Positions 44,429 to 54,026 of a stretch of 64,000 nt of DNA are shown here, piece by piece (position 1 is the first letter of the stretch; each line of letters opens with the position of its first letter). This stretch comes from Candidatus Tityobacter terrigena (GTDB taxonomy: Bacteria > Vulcanimicrobiota > Vulcanimicrobiia > Vulcanimicrobiales > Vulcanimicrobiaceae). The DNA lies in the NCBI GenBank assembly GCA_003156715.1, contig PMHO01000018.1:23615-87614 (forward strand), given 5' to 3'. Made by a program: the position numbers and the translations under genes. Under the pieces are notes generated by a model. That model saw only the letters and a program-made list of their open reading frames with translations, was not told the origin of the DNA and did no database searches.

Positions 44429-46201
44429 TTATTCGAGCGTGAGGATCGGACCGTGCGCTTCGACCTGCGCGCCCTTTCGAACGTGAACCTTCGCGACCCG
44501 CCCCGCGCGGTGGGCACGGATCTCATTCATCATCTTCATTGCCTCGATGACGGCGACGACCTGGCCTTCGCCGACCTCGGTGCCTTCGCCGGCGTCGAGC
44601 TCGACGACGACGCCGTGCATGGGCGAAAGGATGTCGTTGCCGGTCGCTGCGCGGCGGCCGCGCGCGAGCGCCGGTGGTTTCGGCGCGACGGCCGGGCGTC
44701 CGTCGCCGCCGCGGGAAGCGTCCAAGCCCTTCGGGCGGTCGATCAAACGCACGAAAAAGAGCTTGTCGTTGACCTCGACGCGCAGCACCTCGCCCGGCGC
44801 CGTGCCGGGTTCCGGCGGCTCGCCGAGGGCCGGTTCGGCACCGTTGCTTGGGCCCCAAACGGCTGCGAACGTCTCGAGGCTTGCCGTGCCGTACGTTCCT
44901 GCGGCGACCGGCTCAAAGTCGTTAAGCGAGCGCAGAAAGGGTAACGTCGTCGGAACGCCGCCGATCTCGTACTCGTCGATGGCGCGGCGCAAGCGCGCAC
45001 GCGCTTGATCGCGCGTCGGTGCCCAAACGATGAGCTTGGCGATCATCGAATCATAGTCGGGCGGGATCACCGATCCGAGCGCGGCCGCAGCGTCGACGCG
45101 CACCCCGAGACCTCCCGGCTCGCGATAGCGATCGATTTTGCCCGGCGCGGGCCGGAAATTCTGCGCGGGATCCTCGGCGTTGACGCGCACCTCGATCGCG
45201 TGTCCGCGGAAGCTGAGGTCGCACTGTACGAAGCCGAGCCGTTCGCCCGCTGCGACGCGCAACTGCTCTCGAATCAAGTCGAGTCCGCTCGTCATCTCGC
45301 TGATCGTGTGCTCGACCTGGATGCGCGTGTTCATCTCGAGGAAAAAGAAATCGCCCCCCGAGACGAGGGTTTCGATCGTGCCGACGCTGTCGTACGCGAT
45401 CGCCTTGGCGGCCCGAATGCCGGCCTCGCGCAGGCGTCCCAGAACATCGTCTGCCAGCAGAACCGGCGTTTCTTCGTAGAGCTTCTGGTGGCGCCGCTGC
45501 AGCGAGCAATCCCGTTCACCGACGTGCACCACGTTGCCGTGCTTGTCAGCCAAGATCTGCAGCTCGACGTGCTTGGGATTCTCTAGGTAACGCTCGGCGT
45601 ACACGCTCGGATTCTTGAAATATGCTTGCGCTTCGCGTTGCGCCGTCGAAAAGGCCCCCTCGACCTCGTCGAGCGAGCGCGCAACCTTCAGTCCCTTTCC
45701 GCCGCCGCCTCCCGACGCTTTGAGCGCAAGCGGAAGTCCGAACTCGCGCGCAGCCTCGAGCGCTTCAGCGACGCTGCCTAGCGGCTCGGTTCCGCCGGGA
45801 ACGACCGGCACGCCGGCGGCGATCATCGCTTTGCGCGCGCGGACCTTGTCACCCATCGTCTCGATCGCGCCGGCGTGCGGGCCGATCCAAATCAAGCCGG
45901 CTTCACCAACGGCCCGCGCGAAGTGCGCGTTTTCGGCGAGGAATCCGTAGCCCGGGTGGACCGCGTCGGCGCCCGCCCGGAGCGCGGTATCGATCAGCTT
46001 TTCGATGTCGAGGTAACTTTGCGCGGGGGCTGCCGGGCCCAGCAAATATGCCTCGTCGGCGTAGCGTACGTGCAAGGCGTCGCGGTCCGCTTCGGAATAG
46101 ACCGCAACGGTCTCCAGCCCCAGTTCGCGCGCCGTGCGCATGACGCGTAGCGCGATTTCGCCGCGATTTGCGACCAGGAGTCTTTTCAGCGCGGCTGCCA
46201 C
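44429..46201 (-). CDS. pccA: Acyl-CoA carboxylase alpha subunit (biotin carboxylase + BCCP)
   Basis: 590 residues. An ATP-grasp biotin carboxylase (about 10-450: [39 protein letters not shown]) and a C-terminal biotinyl domain with the biotin Lys in EAMKMMNE. It carboxylates biotin with bicarbonate and ATP and passes it to a carboxyltransferase; the likely partner is at 48713. The GTG at 46201 is chosen since the fold starts within nine residues; it overlaps the small upstream gene. Propionyl-CoA as substrate is suggested by the mutase and epimerase downstream. Confidence 0.88.
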   Translation of the reverse strand: MAAALKRLLVANRGEIALRVMRTARELGLETVAVYSEADRDALHVRYADEAYLLGPAAPAQSYLDIEKLIDTALRAGADAVHPGYGFLAENAHFARAVGEAGLIWIGPHAGAIETMGDKVRARKAMIAAGVPVVPGGTEPLGSVAEALEAAREFGLPLALKASGGGGGKGLKVARSLDEVEGAFSTAQREAQAYFKNPSVYAERYLENPKHVELQILADKHGNVVHVGERDCSLQRRHQKLYEETPVLLADDVLGRLREAGIRAAKAIAYDSVGTIETLVSGGDFFFLEMNTRIQVEHTISEMTSGLDLIREQLRVAAGERLGFVQCDLSFRGHAIEVRVNAEDPAQNFRPAPGKIDRYREPGGLGVRVDAAAALGSVIPPDYDSMIAKLIVWAPTRDQARARLRRAIDEYEIGGVPTTLPFLRSLNDFEPVAAGTYGTASLETFAAVWGPSNGAEPALGEPPEPGTAPGEVLRVEVNDKLFFVRLIDRPKGLDASRGGDGRPAVAPKPPALARGRRAATGNDILSPMHGVVVELDAGEGTEVGEGQVVAVIEAMKMMNEIRAHRAGRVAKVHVRKGAQVEAHGPILTLE

Positions 46202-46380
46202 GCCTGCCAACGCCCGCGCACCGGCTCGTCGAAGGCATCGAAACGGCGTCCCTCGAGGCGCCATCGCGACGGCGCTTGGCGCGGCTCATCGGGAATACCG
46301 GAACGTAGCACAGCGTCGAGCGCCACGACGATGGCGGCGAGCTCTTCGCACGTCGTCGCGCGGTCGAGCGCCAGCTTCAT
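46186..46380 (-). CDS. Small acyl-CoA carboxylase epsilon-like subunit
   Basis: 64 residues between fabI and the carboxylase alpha subunit, overlapping both (ATGA with fabI, 16 bases with pccA). The pattern, a helical TTCEELAAIVVALDAVL segment, then a basic SRWRLEGRRF and a Trp-containing end, resembles the epsilon subunits (AccE/PccE) that stabilise actinobacterial carboxylases. Similarity is by pattern only. Confidence 0.6.
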   Translation of the reverse strand: MKLALDRATTCEELAAIVVALDAVLRSGIPDEPRQAPSRWRLEGRRFDAFDEPVRGRWQAWQPR

Positions 46381-47165
46381 TCCGCCGGCGGGTCGGGGAA
46401 CATCCCCATCGCGTGGTAGCCGGAATCGACGAAGTGCACGTCGGCGGTGACGGCTCGCGACAGGTCGGAGGCGAGGTAGACGGCCGTGTCGCCGACGTCC
46501 TCCGAGGTGACGTTGCGGTGCAGCGGCGCCGCAGCTTCGACTTTCCCAAGCATGCTTCGAAAGTCTTTGACTTGGCGGGAGCTAGCCGTTGAGATCGGCC
46601 CCGCCGAAATGGCGTTGACACGAATCCCGCGCCGGCCGAGGTCGAAGGCCAGATACCGTACGATCGCCTCGAGGGCGGCCTTCGAGATGCCGGCAATGTT
46701 GTAGTTTGGGACGATGGCGGTCGAGCCGAGGTAGGTCAGCGCCATGATGCTCGATCCGTCGGCCAGCACGTCGACCAGTGCGTTGGTTAAAGCGATCAGC
46801 GAAAAGGCCGAGATGTCGAGGGCGAGCGCAAAACCGGATCGTGACGTCGTGTAAACGAGGCCGGCCAGATCTTCTTTGTTGACGTACGCAATCGAGTGAA
46901 CGAGTGCGTCGAGCCGCCCGTGATCGCGCTTGACTTCTGCGGCTAGGGCGGACAGTGCCGCGTCCGAGGTGACATCGCAGGGATAGCACTTGGCTCCGCC
47001 GAGCTCGGCCGCAAGCTTCTCGACCTCGCGCTGCACGCGTTCGCCCTGGTAGATGAAAGCCAGCGTTGCCCCATGTGCGTGAAAGCGGCGCGCGATGCCG
47101 GTCGCAATCGACCAGCGGTTCGCAACGCCGCTAATAAGAGCGATCTTGCCTTCGAGGAGACCCAT
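46377..47165 (-). CDS. fabI: Enoyl-ACP reductase, FabI type
   Basis: 262 residues. A short-chain dehydrogenase fold, with ALISGVANRWSIATGIA for NAD(P)H binding, ALVHSIAYVNKEDL and the catalytic Tyr-x6-Lys in NYNIAGISKAALE. The SGVANRWSIA opening and the ALTYLGSTAIVPNYN stretch are specific to FabI rather than general SDRs. It reduces enoyl-ACP in fatty acid synthesis. It is the first gene of the operon with the carboxylase. Confidence 0.9.
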   Translation of the reverse strand: MGLLEGKIALISGVANRWSIATGIARRFHAHGATLAFIYQGERVQREVEKLAAELGGAKCYPCDVTSDAALSALAAEVKRDHGRLDALVHSIAYVNKEDLAGLVYTTSRSGFALALDISAFSLIALTNALVDVLADGSSIMALTYLGSTAIVPNYNIAGISKAALEAIVRYLAFDLGRRGIRVNAISAGPISTASSRQVKDFRSMLGKVEAAAPLHRNVTSEDVGDTAVYLASDLSRAVTADVHFVDSGYHAMGMFPDPPAE

Positions 47166-47211
47166 CGCGGCTATTGACGACTAGCGGTCGCGCGAACCCT
47201 CCAGAAATGCA

Positions 47212-47298
47212 CTGATTTCGCCCACGCCGTCGTTGCCGAAGGCCTCATTTACGCGAAGTAAACTTCGCCCTTCAGCGCCTAGGCGTGGACGAAATCAG
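47212..47298. promoter_or_regulatory. Long inverted repeat / structured element upstream of fabI
   Basis: Bases 47212-47228 and 47282-47298 are inverted copies of 17 bp with one mismatch (a wobble in one strand). Inside lies a second perfect 6-bp hairpin (GCGAAG-TAAA-CTTCGC, 47253-47268). Read on the minus strand it would be part of the fabI leader, 47 bases before the ATG, and downstream of the lipoprotein gene. It could be a bidirectional terminator, a leader RNA structure or a REP-like element; no named RNA family is recognised. Confidence 0.5.
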
Positions 47299-47305
47299 CG
47301 TATTT

Positions 47306-47983
47306 CTAATCCTCGTAAGCCTCGAGGATTCCGGTCGCCGCGCAGGGGACGCTGACGCCCTGCAGGACCGTCCCGAGCCCACCGATCTCGCCGCCGTGTT
47401 TCGACGATACCGCGGTCGTCGTGTACGGCGAAAAGTTCTCGGTTACGCCGAAACACGTCCCCTGACCGTAAATCGTGTACTTATCGCCGACGACGATGTT
47501 GGGCGACTCGAGGCCGCCCCCGGCGCCTCCCTTATTGCCGAACGTCGTGCTGCCGCCCAAGGCGATGGACAGATAGAAGATCGGCGTCTCGCTGGAGGGT
47601 CCTAGCAATGGGTAGCCGCCCACGTTGGTCGTGCTGCTTTCGAGCGTTATCGAGGTGGCGTTGGTCACGGCCGGATAGTCGATGTCCCCGCCGTAATCGC
47701 CAAAAGCGGGGATGCAAAGCGAGCCGCCCTTTGTTTCCAGGGTTTCCTTGATCGTCGCATCCTTGGAGGTCGTCTTCTGCCCCTTGCACTTCTTGGGCGG
47801 CTTGAGGGCTTCGATGACCGACTGGGCTCCCGAGCCGAACGCTCCCGTTTGCTGAGCTGCACTCTGGGCTGCCTGGCCGCCAGGCGCTCCGCCCGGTACC
47901 GACGTGTTAACGCCGCAGCCCGCCAGCAGCAGCGCGGCAATGGTAAGGGCAACGCGCAAACGCGGCCGTACGAGAATGGTCAC
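47306..47983 (-). CDS. Secreted lipoprotein
   Basis: 225 residues. A lipobox LLLAGC at about residue 23 follows a basic, hydrophobic signal. The mature protein has Gly/Ser/Thr-rich strands with four Cys (KKCKG, GSLCIP, GTCFG, VPCAAT) that may pair. Not recognised. It lies 127 bases from the next lipoprotein on the same strand. Confidence 0.7.
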   Translation of the reverse strand: MTILVRPRLRVALTIAALLLAGCGVNTSVPGGAPGGQAAQSAAQQTGAFGSGAQSVIEALKPPKKCKGQKTTSKDATIKETLETKGGSLCIPAFGDYGGDIDYPAVTNATSITLESSTTNVGGYPLLGPSSETPIFYLSIALGGSTTFGNKGGAGGGLESPNIVVGDKYTIYGQGTCFGVTENFSPYTTTAVSSKHGGEIGGLGTVLQGVSVPCAATGILEAYED

Positions 47984-48110
47984 GCAAAAGTCTCCTCTGT
48001 TAGAGTAGCGAACTGGAGAAGCGGGCGTTTTAGCATGCGGTTACCGGCCCGCGCCATTCAAGTGTAACGGCCCAAGCGACGTTTGCCTAGTTACCGCGCG
48101 GAAATACCAA

Positions 48111-48701
48111 TTACTGGCCGGCGTACAGACTCACGAAGAAGAGATCGCCGGCCGGGAAGGTCAACTCGAATTCGGGCTGTTTCGAATCGGCCGATAGCGT
48201 CTGCGACCGGCCGTGGGAAGCCGAGGTCAGCTCGACAACCGAGATCGGCGTCGTCGGGTCGGCCGTCAGGTTGAAAAAGGCTAGGAAAAGCGGCCCGGCG
48301 GGCGGGCGGCTCTCCGACCAGCCCAGGCTGACACCGCTCGCCGTCAAGGTTTGCGCCAGGCTGAACGTCAGAAAGGGCGCCTTGGCGGTCGCGCCCGCGC
48401 CCGCCGGCGAGTTCGAGGGAAGCGTGGTGGGCGCAGCCGCCGGCCGCGTGCTCGAGAAAACGTAGGTGAGCACGTCAGCGCTAGGAGAGGCGTCGGCGGA
48501 GAATGTGATGCTCGCGCTCACGCCCGAAGCGCTCATCGTCACGGCTTGCCCCGGAACGACCGTCACGTTTTGGGGCGACATGCTAGGCAGGGGCCCGGGG
48601 CCGGATGCAACCACCGTCGTCGTGCTCGTGCAGGCCACCAGGAGCGCGAGCAGAGGCAGCGCCGCTGCGATCCACCAACGCGAACCAACCAAAGCTTTCA
48701 C
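48111..48701 (-). CDS. Secreted lipoprotein
   Basis: 196 residues. Signal peptide with lipobox LLVAC (Cys at about 24), a Ser/Thr/Pro linker, then Ig-like beta strands (NVTVVPGQAVTMSASG). Not recognised. It lies 11 bases downstream of the carboxyltransferase gene and could be read from that operon. Confidence 0.65.
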   Translation of the reverse strand: MKALVGSRWWIAAALPLLALLVACTSTTTVVASGPGPLPSMSPQNVTVVPGQAVTMSASGVSASITFSADASPSADVLTYVFSSTRPAAAPTTLPSNSPAGAGATAKAPFLTFSLAQTLTASGVSLGWSESRPPAGPLFLAFFNLTADPTTPISVVELTSASHGRSQTLSADSKQPEFELTFPAGDLFFVSLYAGQ

Positions 48702-48712
48702 TCTGAGTCTCC

Positions 48713-50266
48713 CTACAGTGGAATGTTTCCGTGTTTGCGCTTGGGACGTTCGACGCGCTTGTCGGCGAGCATGTCGAGCGCGCGCGCGACGACCTGGCGC
48801 GTTTGGCTGGCCTCGATCACGTCGTCGACGTAGCCGCGCTCGGCTGCGATGAACGGGTTGGCGAAGCGCCGCTCGTAGTCGGCGACGAGTTCTGCCGTCT
48901 TCGCCTCGGGATCCGTCGACTCCGCGATCTCACGCCGGAAAATGGTCTTGACCGCACCGGCAGCGCCCATGACGGCGATCTCGGCGCTCGGCCAGGCGAC
49001 GTTGTAGTCGGCGCGGATGTGTTTGGACGCCATGACGTCGTAGGCGCCGCCATACGCCTTGCGCGTGATGACCGTGATCTTCGGGACGCTCGCCTCAGCG
49101 AAGGCGTACAGCAATTTCGCGCCATGCTTGATGATGCCGCCGTACTCCTGAGCGGTGCCGGGCAGAAACCCCGGCACGTCGACGAAGGTCAGCAGCGGGA
49201 TGTTGAAAGCGTCGCAGAAGCGGACGAATCGCGCCGCCTTGATCGACGACGCGATGTCGAGCACGCCGGCCAGCACCTTGGGTTGATTGGCGACGATGCC
49301 GACAGTTGAGCCGCCGATTCGGCCGAAGCCGATGACGATGTTCTGCGCGTACAGCTCGGCCAGCTCGAAGAAGTCGCCGTCGTCGAGCACCGCGACGATT
49401 GCATCCTTGATGTCGTACGGTTTGTTCGGCGCGTCCGGGATCAGGTCGTCCAACTCCGGCGCGAGCCGCTGCGGATCGTCGTCGCAGGCGTAGCGCGGGG
49501 GGTCTTCGAGATTGTTTTGCGGGATGAAGCTTAACAAGCGGCGAGTCTGGAGGTTCATCTCCGCCTCGTCGGCCGCGACCAGATCCGTGACTCCGGACTT
49601 TGTCGCGTGGGTCAGCGCGCCGCCGAGCTGTTCGAACGTAACGTCCTCGCCGGTGACGGCCTTGATGATCTCAGGGCCGGTGATGAACATCTGTGAGATG
49701 TTTTCGACCATGATCGTAAAATCGGTAATCGCCGGGGAGTAGACCGCCCCGCCGGCGCATGGCCCGGCGATCAAACTGATCTGGGGAATGACGCCGCTTG
49801 CCTGAACGTTACGCCAGAAGATCTCCGCGTAGCCTCCCAGGCTTACGACACCTTCCTGAATACGTGCGCCGCCCGAATCGTTGATCCCGACGATCGGGGA
49901 ACCGGTGCGTACGGCGAGATCCATCACCTTGCAGATCTTTTCGGCGAAGACTTCGCCGAGCGATCCGCCGAGCACCGTGAAATCTTGCGAGAAGAGGAAC
50001 ACCTGGCGCCCGCCGATGGCGGCCCGTCCGGTCACGACCCCATCGCCGAGGAACTCCCGCTCGTCGAGACCGAATGCGCTCGAGCGGTGGATCGCGAACA
50101 TGTCGAACTCCACGAACGAGCCGGGGTCGACCAGTGCCGCTATCCGCTCGCGCGCGGTACGCTTCCCCCGAGCGTGCTGCTTTTCGTTGGCGCCTGCGCC
50201 GGCCGGCTCGAGCGCTTGCGCGCGCCGCTCGCGAAGCTGCTCGGTCTTGCCGTCGCGATCGGTCAC
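48713..50266 (-). CDS. pccB: Acyl-CoA carboxylase beta subunit (carboxyltransferase), PccB type
   Basis: 517 residues with duplicated crotonase-like halves: [13 protein letters not shown] and [12 protein letters not shown] in the first, [13 protein letters not shown] and [11 protein letters not shown] in the second. The Asp in GGAYDVM equals the residue (Asp422 in Streptomyces PccB) that favours propionyl-CoA over acetyl-CoA. The end KRKHGNIPL is typical. It should pair with the biotin carboxylase at 44429. It is the fourth gene of a tight operon. Confidence 0.9.
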   Translation of the reverse strand: MTDRDGKTEQLRERRAQALEPAGAGANEKQHARGKRTARERIAALVDPGSFVEFDMFAIHRSSAFGLDEREFLGDGVVTGRAAIGGRQVFLFSQDFTVLGGSLGEVFAEKICKVMDLAVRTGSPIVGINDSGGARIQEGVVSLGGYAEIFWRNVQASGVIPQISLIAGPCAGGAVYSPAITDFTIMVENISQMFITGPEIIKAVTGEDVTFEQLGGALTHATKSGVTDLVAADEAEMNLQTRRLLSFIPQNNLEDPPRYACDDDPQRLAPELDDLIPDAPNKPYDIKDAIVAVLDDGDFFELAELYAQNIVIGFGRIGGSTVGIVANQPKVLAGVLDIASSIKAARFVRFCDAFNIPLLTFVDVPGFLPGTAQEYGGIIKHGAKLLYAFAEASVPKITVITRKAYGGAYDVMASKHIRADYNVAWPSAEIAVMGAAGAVKTIFRREIAESTDPEAKTAELVADYERRFANPFIAAERGYVDDVIEASQTRQVVARALDMLADKRVERPKRKHGNIPL

Positions 50267-50276
50267 GGCAGCCGGC

Positions 50277-50588
50277 TTACCAGATTCCGAGCTGCATCTT
50301 CACGTCGTCGCTCGCCATCGTGCGCGGATCCCAGGGCGGGTTAAAGGTGATCTCGACGCTCGCGTTCTTGACGCCGTCGAGCGACTGCACTTTGCTCTGG
50401 ACTGCTTCTTTAAAAAGCGGTCCGACCGGGCACATCGGCGAGGTGAGCGTCATGCGCACTTTGACGTTTTCCTGATCGGGGCCGTCGACGTCGACGCCGT
50501 AGACGAGTCCTAGATCGACGATTCCGAGGTGAAGCTCCGGATCTTCCACCTCTTTAAGTGCTTCAATAACCTGTTCTTGCGTAGGCAT
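50277..50588 (-). CDS. DUF59/MIP18 (SufT-like) Fe-S assembly protein
   Basis: 103 residues. [21 protein letters not shown] and [13 protein letters not shown] (the conserved Cys) are the family marks. Such proteins help mature Fe-S or acyl-CoA-related enzymes. Spaced 10 bases from pccB and 19 from the MobA-like gene in one operon. Confidence 0.85.
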   Translation of the reverse strand: MPTQEQVIEALKEVEDPELHLGIVDLGLVYGVDVDGPDQENVKVRMTLTSPMCPVGPLFKEAVQSKVQSLDGVKNASVEITFNPPWDPRTMASDDVKMQLGIW

Positions 50589-50607
50589 AGTCCCTCCGGG
50601 AGGTAGA

Positions 50608-51195
50608 CTACCCCAGGGCGCCCGGGGTTTCCAGCAAGCGGCGTACGCGCGCCAATGCCTGCGGCGTATCGACGTCGATCAGGGCCGCGTCGTCCTCGAC
50701 GTTCAGCTCCACTCTGCGCCAGCGAGCGGCATCGCGCAGCCTACGGATGGTATCGCCGGCTGCGAGGCCCCCGATCGCGGCGCGCGCCCGCGGGCCGAAA
50801 ACGACCGGGTGACCGGGCCGGTCCTTCCATACGGGGTACGCGACATCCGCATCGCCGCGGGCGGCCGTGACGCGCCGAACGAGCGCGGCGTCGACCAAAG
50901 GGGTGTCCGCCAGGAGAACGGCCAGCGCCGAATCGGCATCGCCGATCGCTGCATTGGCCAATTGCAAGGAGTGCGACATCCCGCGCTCGGGCGCCGCATT
51001 CACGACGATGTGCAGGTCCGCGGCGGCACAGATTCGTTCGACGAGCGCGGGCGAAGCGACCAGCACGGTGGGAAAGCCTTGCGCGGCGGCGATCGCCCGC
51101 TCGAGCATCGTTCGCTCGCCGATCCGCAAGAGCAGCTTTTCGACCCCCATGCGCGAGGAGCGGCCCGCGGCAAGAATCGCACACCACGTTTTCAC
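50608..51195 (-). CDS. MobA-like nucleotidyltransferase (molybdenum cofactor type)
   Basis: 195 residues from the GTG at 51195. CAILAAGRSSRMGVEKLLL is the nucleotide-binding start of the MocA/MobA family, with VLLADTPLVD as the metal-binding Asp segment. MocA makes the cytosine dinucleotide form of molybdopterin for CO dehydrogenase and xanthine dehydrogenase enzymes. It overlaps coxG. No molybdenum hydroxylase genes are in the window. Confidence 0.8.
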   Translation of the reverse strand: MKTWCAILAAGRSSRMGVEKLLLRIGERTMLERAIAAAQGFPTVLVASPALVERICAAADLHIVVNAAPERGMSHSLQLANAAIGDADSALAVLLADTPLVDAALVRRVTAARGDADVAYPVWKDRPGHPVVFGPRARAAIGGLAAGDTIRRLRDAARWRRVELNVEDDAALIDVDTPQALARVRRLLETPGALG

Positions 51196-51632
51196 ACGAG
51201 CTTGGAGAGCCTCTGTGCGAACTCGGCGATCGTCTTCTTGGCGACGCCTTCGATCAGCCGGCCCCCAACGCTCGCGATGATGCCGCTGATCTGGGAATCG
51301 GTGTGCAGTTCGACGTGCGTCTTCCCATCGCGTGGCACCAAGCGCGAGACGATCGTCGCGCGCACGCCGCCGCGACCCTTGGTGTCGTCGCCCTGCACGC
51401 GCAGCGTCGCAGTGTGGGTCGGCTCGTCGAATGATTCGACGAAGATCGTCGCATTGTAGGAGATCGATACGGGGCCGACCTTCACGGAGACCTTGGCACG
51501 ATAGGTCTTGTCGTCGACCGTCTCGGTCACGACCGCGTTTGGAATGCAGCCGGCCACGCGCGGTACGTCGGTGAGGACCGGCCAAACGCGCTCGAGCGGA
51601 GCATCCACGTCGAAGGCGTCATCGATGATCAT
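51192..51632 (-). CDS. coxG: CoxG-like SRPBCC protein
   Basis: 146 residues of the START/SRPBCC fold: DAPLERVWPVLTDVPRVAGCIPN is the CoxG signature, and IIASVGGRLIEGVAKKTIAEF the end. CoxG anchors aerobic CO dehydrogenase at the membrane in the cox systems. It lacks the long C-terminal membrane tail of full CoxG, so it may serve a related role. First gene of the operon. Confidence 0.85.
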   Translation of the reverse strand: MIIDDAFDVDAPLERVWPVLTDVPRVAGCIPNAVVTETVDDKTYRAKVSVKVGPVSISYNATIFVESFDEPTHTATLRVQGDDTKGRGGVRATIVSRLVPRDGKTHVELHTDSQISGIIASVGGRLIEGVAKKTIAEFAQRLSKLV

Positions 51633-51858
51633 CGCGCCGCCTCGTGCAGCGTGGTCGGAAAAGACGCGGTCCGCCCGGAGCCGTGCACCGGCGCAGGTCC
51701 TCCGCGCAGGCGGCCCCCCGCGTCCCGTCTTTGGTTTTTCGAAGCGTTTCCATCGGGGGTGGCCTTCGCTGCGCGACCCCCGACGGACCCGCGTCCCCCG
51801 CTTTCAACGGCCGCCGCCTGGCTGCCGCCGCACGAGGTCACGCTCGAACAGAAGAACC

Positions 51859-53532
51859 TTACGGAAGCAAGGCGGACAGATTATCGGCGTCGGGCGAACC
51901 GATGCCGGTCGCTTGGTCGTAGCCTTTCTTCGCACTGAAGGCGCCGTTGCTGCCAAAGACGATATCGTGCCAAAAAGCCGTCTTGCCCTTACCGTAGCCG
52001 TTGGCCAGGAACGCGGCGTAGGCCGGCGGGTTGAAGCCGCCGGTGAACGGGGCGCCATGCATCTGGTCGAGTTCCACGACCATGGCACCGAAGATTGGCG
52101 CAGACAGGGACGTGCCGCCGATCGGCCCCTCGAACTCGCCGTCAAAGAAGAACGACTCGCCCGTGCTCGGATCGGCATCGAACGAGAGGTCGGGAAGATT
52201 GCGGCCGCTCGAGATCACGTTCGGCACGCCCTTCTGATAGGCCGGGCGGGCAAACATGGTCGAGACGCCGCCGCCGGCTTCCGGCCACGCCGTCTCACTG
52301 AAATAGTCGCCGCTCTTGGCGACCGATAACGTCGTGCCGCCGACTGCAACGAACGACGGACTGCTGGCGGGCGTATCGACGCCCGAGTTACCCGAGCAAT
52401 CGTCGCCCTGCGAGCCGGCGTCGCCGGTCGAAGCGTGGAACACGATGCCGATCGCTGCGGCCTGTTTTGCGATATGCTCGGTTTGCTTGGCAAAGGCGGG
52501 CTCGGCGGTTTCGCAAATGCCGAAGCTCGAATCGAGCGTTTCGACCAGCGCATCGGAGACGGCGCGGTTGTAGGAATCGATGATCTGAGCAAACGGAATC
52601 TCGTCGGGCTCGTAGATGACGATGTCGGCGCCGGGGGCGAGCGACGCGATGGTTTCGTAGTCGAGCGTCGCTTCGATCTCGTCGCCGCTATCGCTGCCGG
52701 GGCCGCCGTCGATCGGGACGCGTGTCGTCGTCCCGGTGCGCGTCACGCCGAAAGCCGAAAGGTATCCGGCCAGATCCGAGTCTGACGGGTTGCCGCCGAT
52801 GACGATGCCGGCGGTATGCCCCGTTCCGTCGAAGCCGTGCTGAACGGGCAAATTGTAACCGTTCGCAAAAGCGAGCGGGCCGTAACCGCCGTCGGGACCG
52901 CGCAACGGTTTTCCGATCGTCCCATCTGGGGCGAGTGCCCTGCGTTGCCCGAATGCGTAGTGAAAGTGCATGAGCTGCAGGTTATTGAGACCGGTCACAC
53001 CCGAGATGAGGCCGCTCAACGCGGTGGGCAGGCTCGCCACGGTCGCGTTGGCATAGCGGACGCCTTCGTGCGCTTGCGCGACGCGGTGAATGTCGGTTCC
53101 GAAGAAGCGCTCGACGGCGTGCGAGGGAGCCACCGCGTCGATGACGCTGCGGTTCGAGTAGGTGCGCACGACCGTAAAGCCGGCCGCCCGGAGCACGGCG
53201 ATGGTGCGCTCCTGGTCGGCGGACGCAGGCGCAAAATAGCTGCGGAACTGGGCCGGCGTTAGGCGCGCGCCAAAGAGCGGCGATGCCGGATTCCCGAAGT
53301 CGGCGAGCAGCACGTCCAACTCGGCTTGGTGTTGGTAGGGGAGGGTGAAGGCAAGTTGGATCGGCATGCCGGCTGGGGCGCGACCGAGGTCGGTCAGTCC
53401 CGCCGCATGCGGGACGCTTGCCGCCGGCAGAAGGGCCGCGCTTGCGAGCGCCGGCGCCGAGCATAGACCGGCGAGGACAAGTGCTCCGAGCGTTCGGCTT
53501 CCAATGGGTCGAGTCGTACGCGTAATTTTCAT
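51859..53532 (-). CDS. S53 family (sedolisin/kumamolisin) secreted protease
   Basis: 557 residues with signal peptide 1-32, a pro-domain (about 45-190) and the catalytic domain. The acid triad is visible: Glu287 and Asp291 (GDEIEATLDYE), Ser475 in GGTSLSAP, with the oxyanion Asp371 (ASTGDAG). A C-terminal calcium site (HDIVFGSNG ... GYDQATGIGSPD) is intact. S53 proteases work at acid pH, which fits an acidic habitat. Start taken as the ATG at 53532, where the signal begins; the frame is open upstream. Confidence 0.92.
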   Translation of the reverse strand: MKITRTTRPIGSRTLGALVLAGLCSAPALASAALLPAASVPHAAGLTDLGRAPAGMPIQLAFTLPYQHQAELDVLLADFGNPASPLFGARLTPAQFRSYFAPASADQERTIAVLRAAGFTVVRTYSNRSVIDAVAPSHAVERFFGTDIHRVAQAHEGVRYANATVASLPTALSGLISGVTGLNNLQLMHFHYAFGQRRALAPDGTIGKPLRGPDGGYGPLAFANGYNLPVQHGFDGTGHTAGIVIGGNPSDSDLAGYLSAFGVTRTGTTTRVPIDGGPGSDSGDEIEATLDYETIASLAPGADIVIYEPDEIPFAQIIDSYNRAVSDALVETLDSSFGICETAEPAFAKQTEHIAKQAAAIGIVFHASTGDAGSQGDDCSGNSGVDTPASSPSFVAVGGTTLSVAKSGDYFSETAWPEAGGGVSTMFARPAYQKGVPNVISSGRNLPDLSFDADPSTGESFFFDGEFEGPIGGTSLSAPIFGAMVVELDQMHGAPFTGGFNPPAYAAFLANGYGKGKTAFWHDIVFGSNGAFSAKKGYDQATGIGSPDADNLSALLP

Positions 53533-53600
53533 CGCAGCTAAAGCGTAGCGGCGTGCCCTGAAAAAATTCTGAAAGCTCGCTTCGGATTGGCGCGGCCGCA

Positions 53601-54014
53601 TTATAGCGCGTCGGACATGAGGATCTTTGCGTCGGCGGCGACCAGCTGGCGCCCCTCCCCATCGAGCGCGGTTCCGCGCAGTGAAAGGATGCGGCCCTTC
53701 AGCTTCGGTTTGGGCTCGACCGCAACCACCTCCCAGCGCAGGAGCAGTTCGGTGTCCGGTTTCACCGCGGCTATTAGCCGGAAATTGAACTCGAGCCCGA
53801 CACCGGGAAAGCCTTCCTTGGCCTGGGCACCGCAAAGTGCGACCAAGAGTGCAACCGGGTGTGCGCCCGACGCGATGAGACCGCCGAAGCGCGTGGCCGT
53901 GGCGTAGCTCTCGTCGTGATGCATGGGATTGGTATCACCGATTTCGGTCGCGAACGTCACGATATCGTCGCGGCTCAACACGAAACGCCGCTCGAAGCGA
54001 TGGCCGATCTCCAT
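53601..54014 (-). CDS. MaoC-like hotdog dehydratase/thioesterase
   Basis: 137 residues. SRDDIVTFATEIGDTNPMHHDESYA is the MaoC active segment with catalytic Asp and His. Substrates are enoyl- or hydroxyacyl-CoAs. It lies 12 bases after livF in the same operon, hinting at branched-chain acid or amino acid breakdown. Confidence 0.85.
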   Translation of the reverse strand: MEIGHRFERRFVLSRDDIVTFATEIGDTNPMHHDESYATATRFGGLIASGAHPVALLVALCGAQAKEGFPGVGLEFNFRLIAAVKPDTELLLRWEVVAVEPKPKLKGRILSLRGTALDGEGRQLVAADAKILMSDAL

Positions 54015-54026
54015 CGATGGTCCCTT

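Noticed and set aside
42708..44486. 592-residue forward reading frame opposite the methylmalonyl-CoA mutase gene
   Set aside because: It is an antisense shadow of a high-GC gene: composition rich in Arg, Asp and His with no fold, while the minus frame is a clear mutase.
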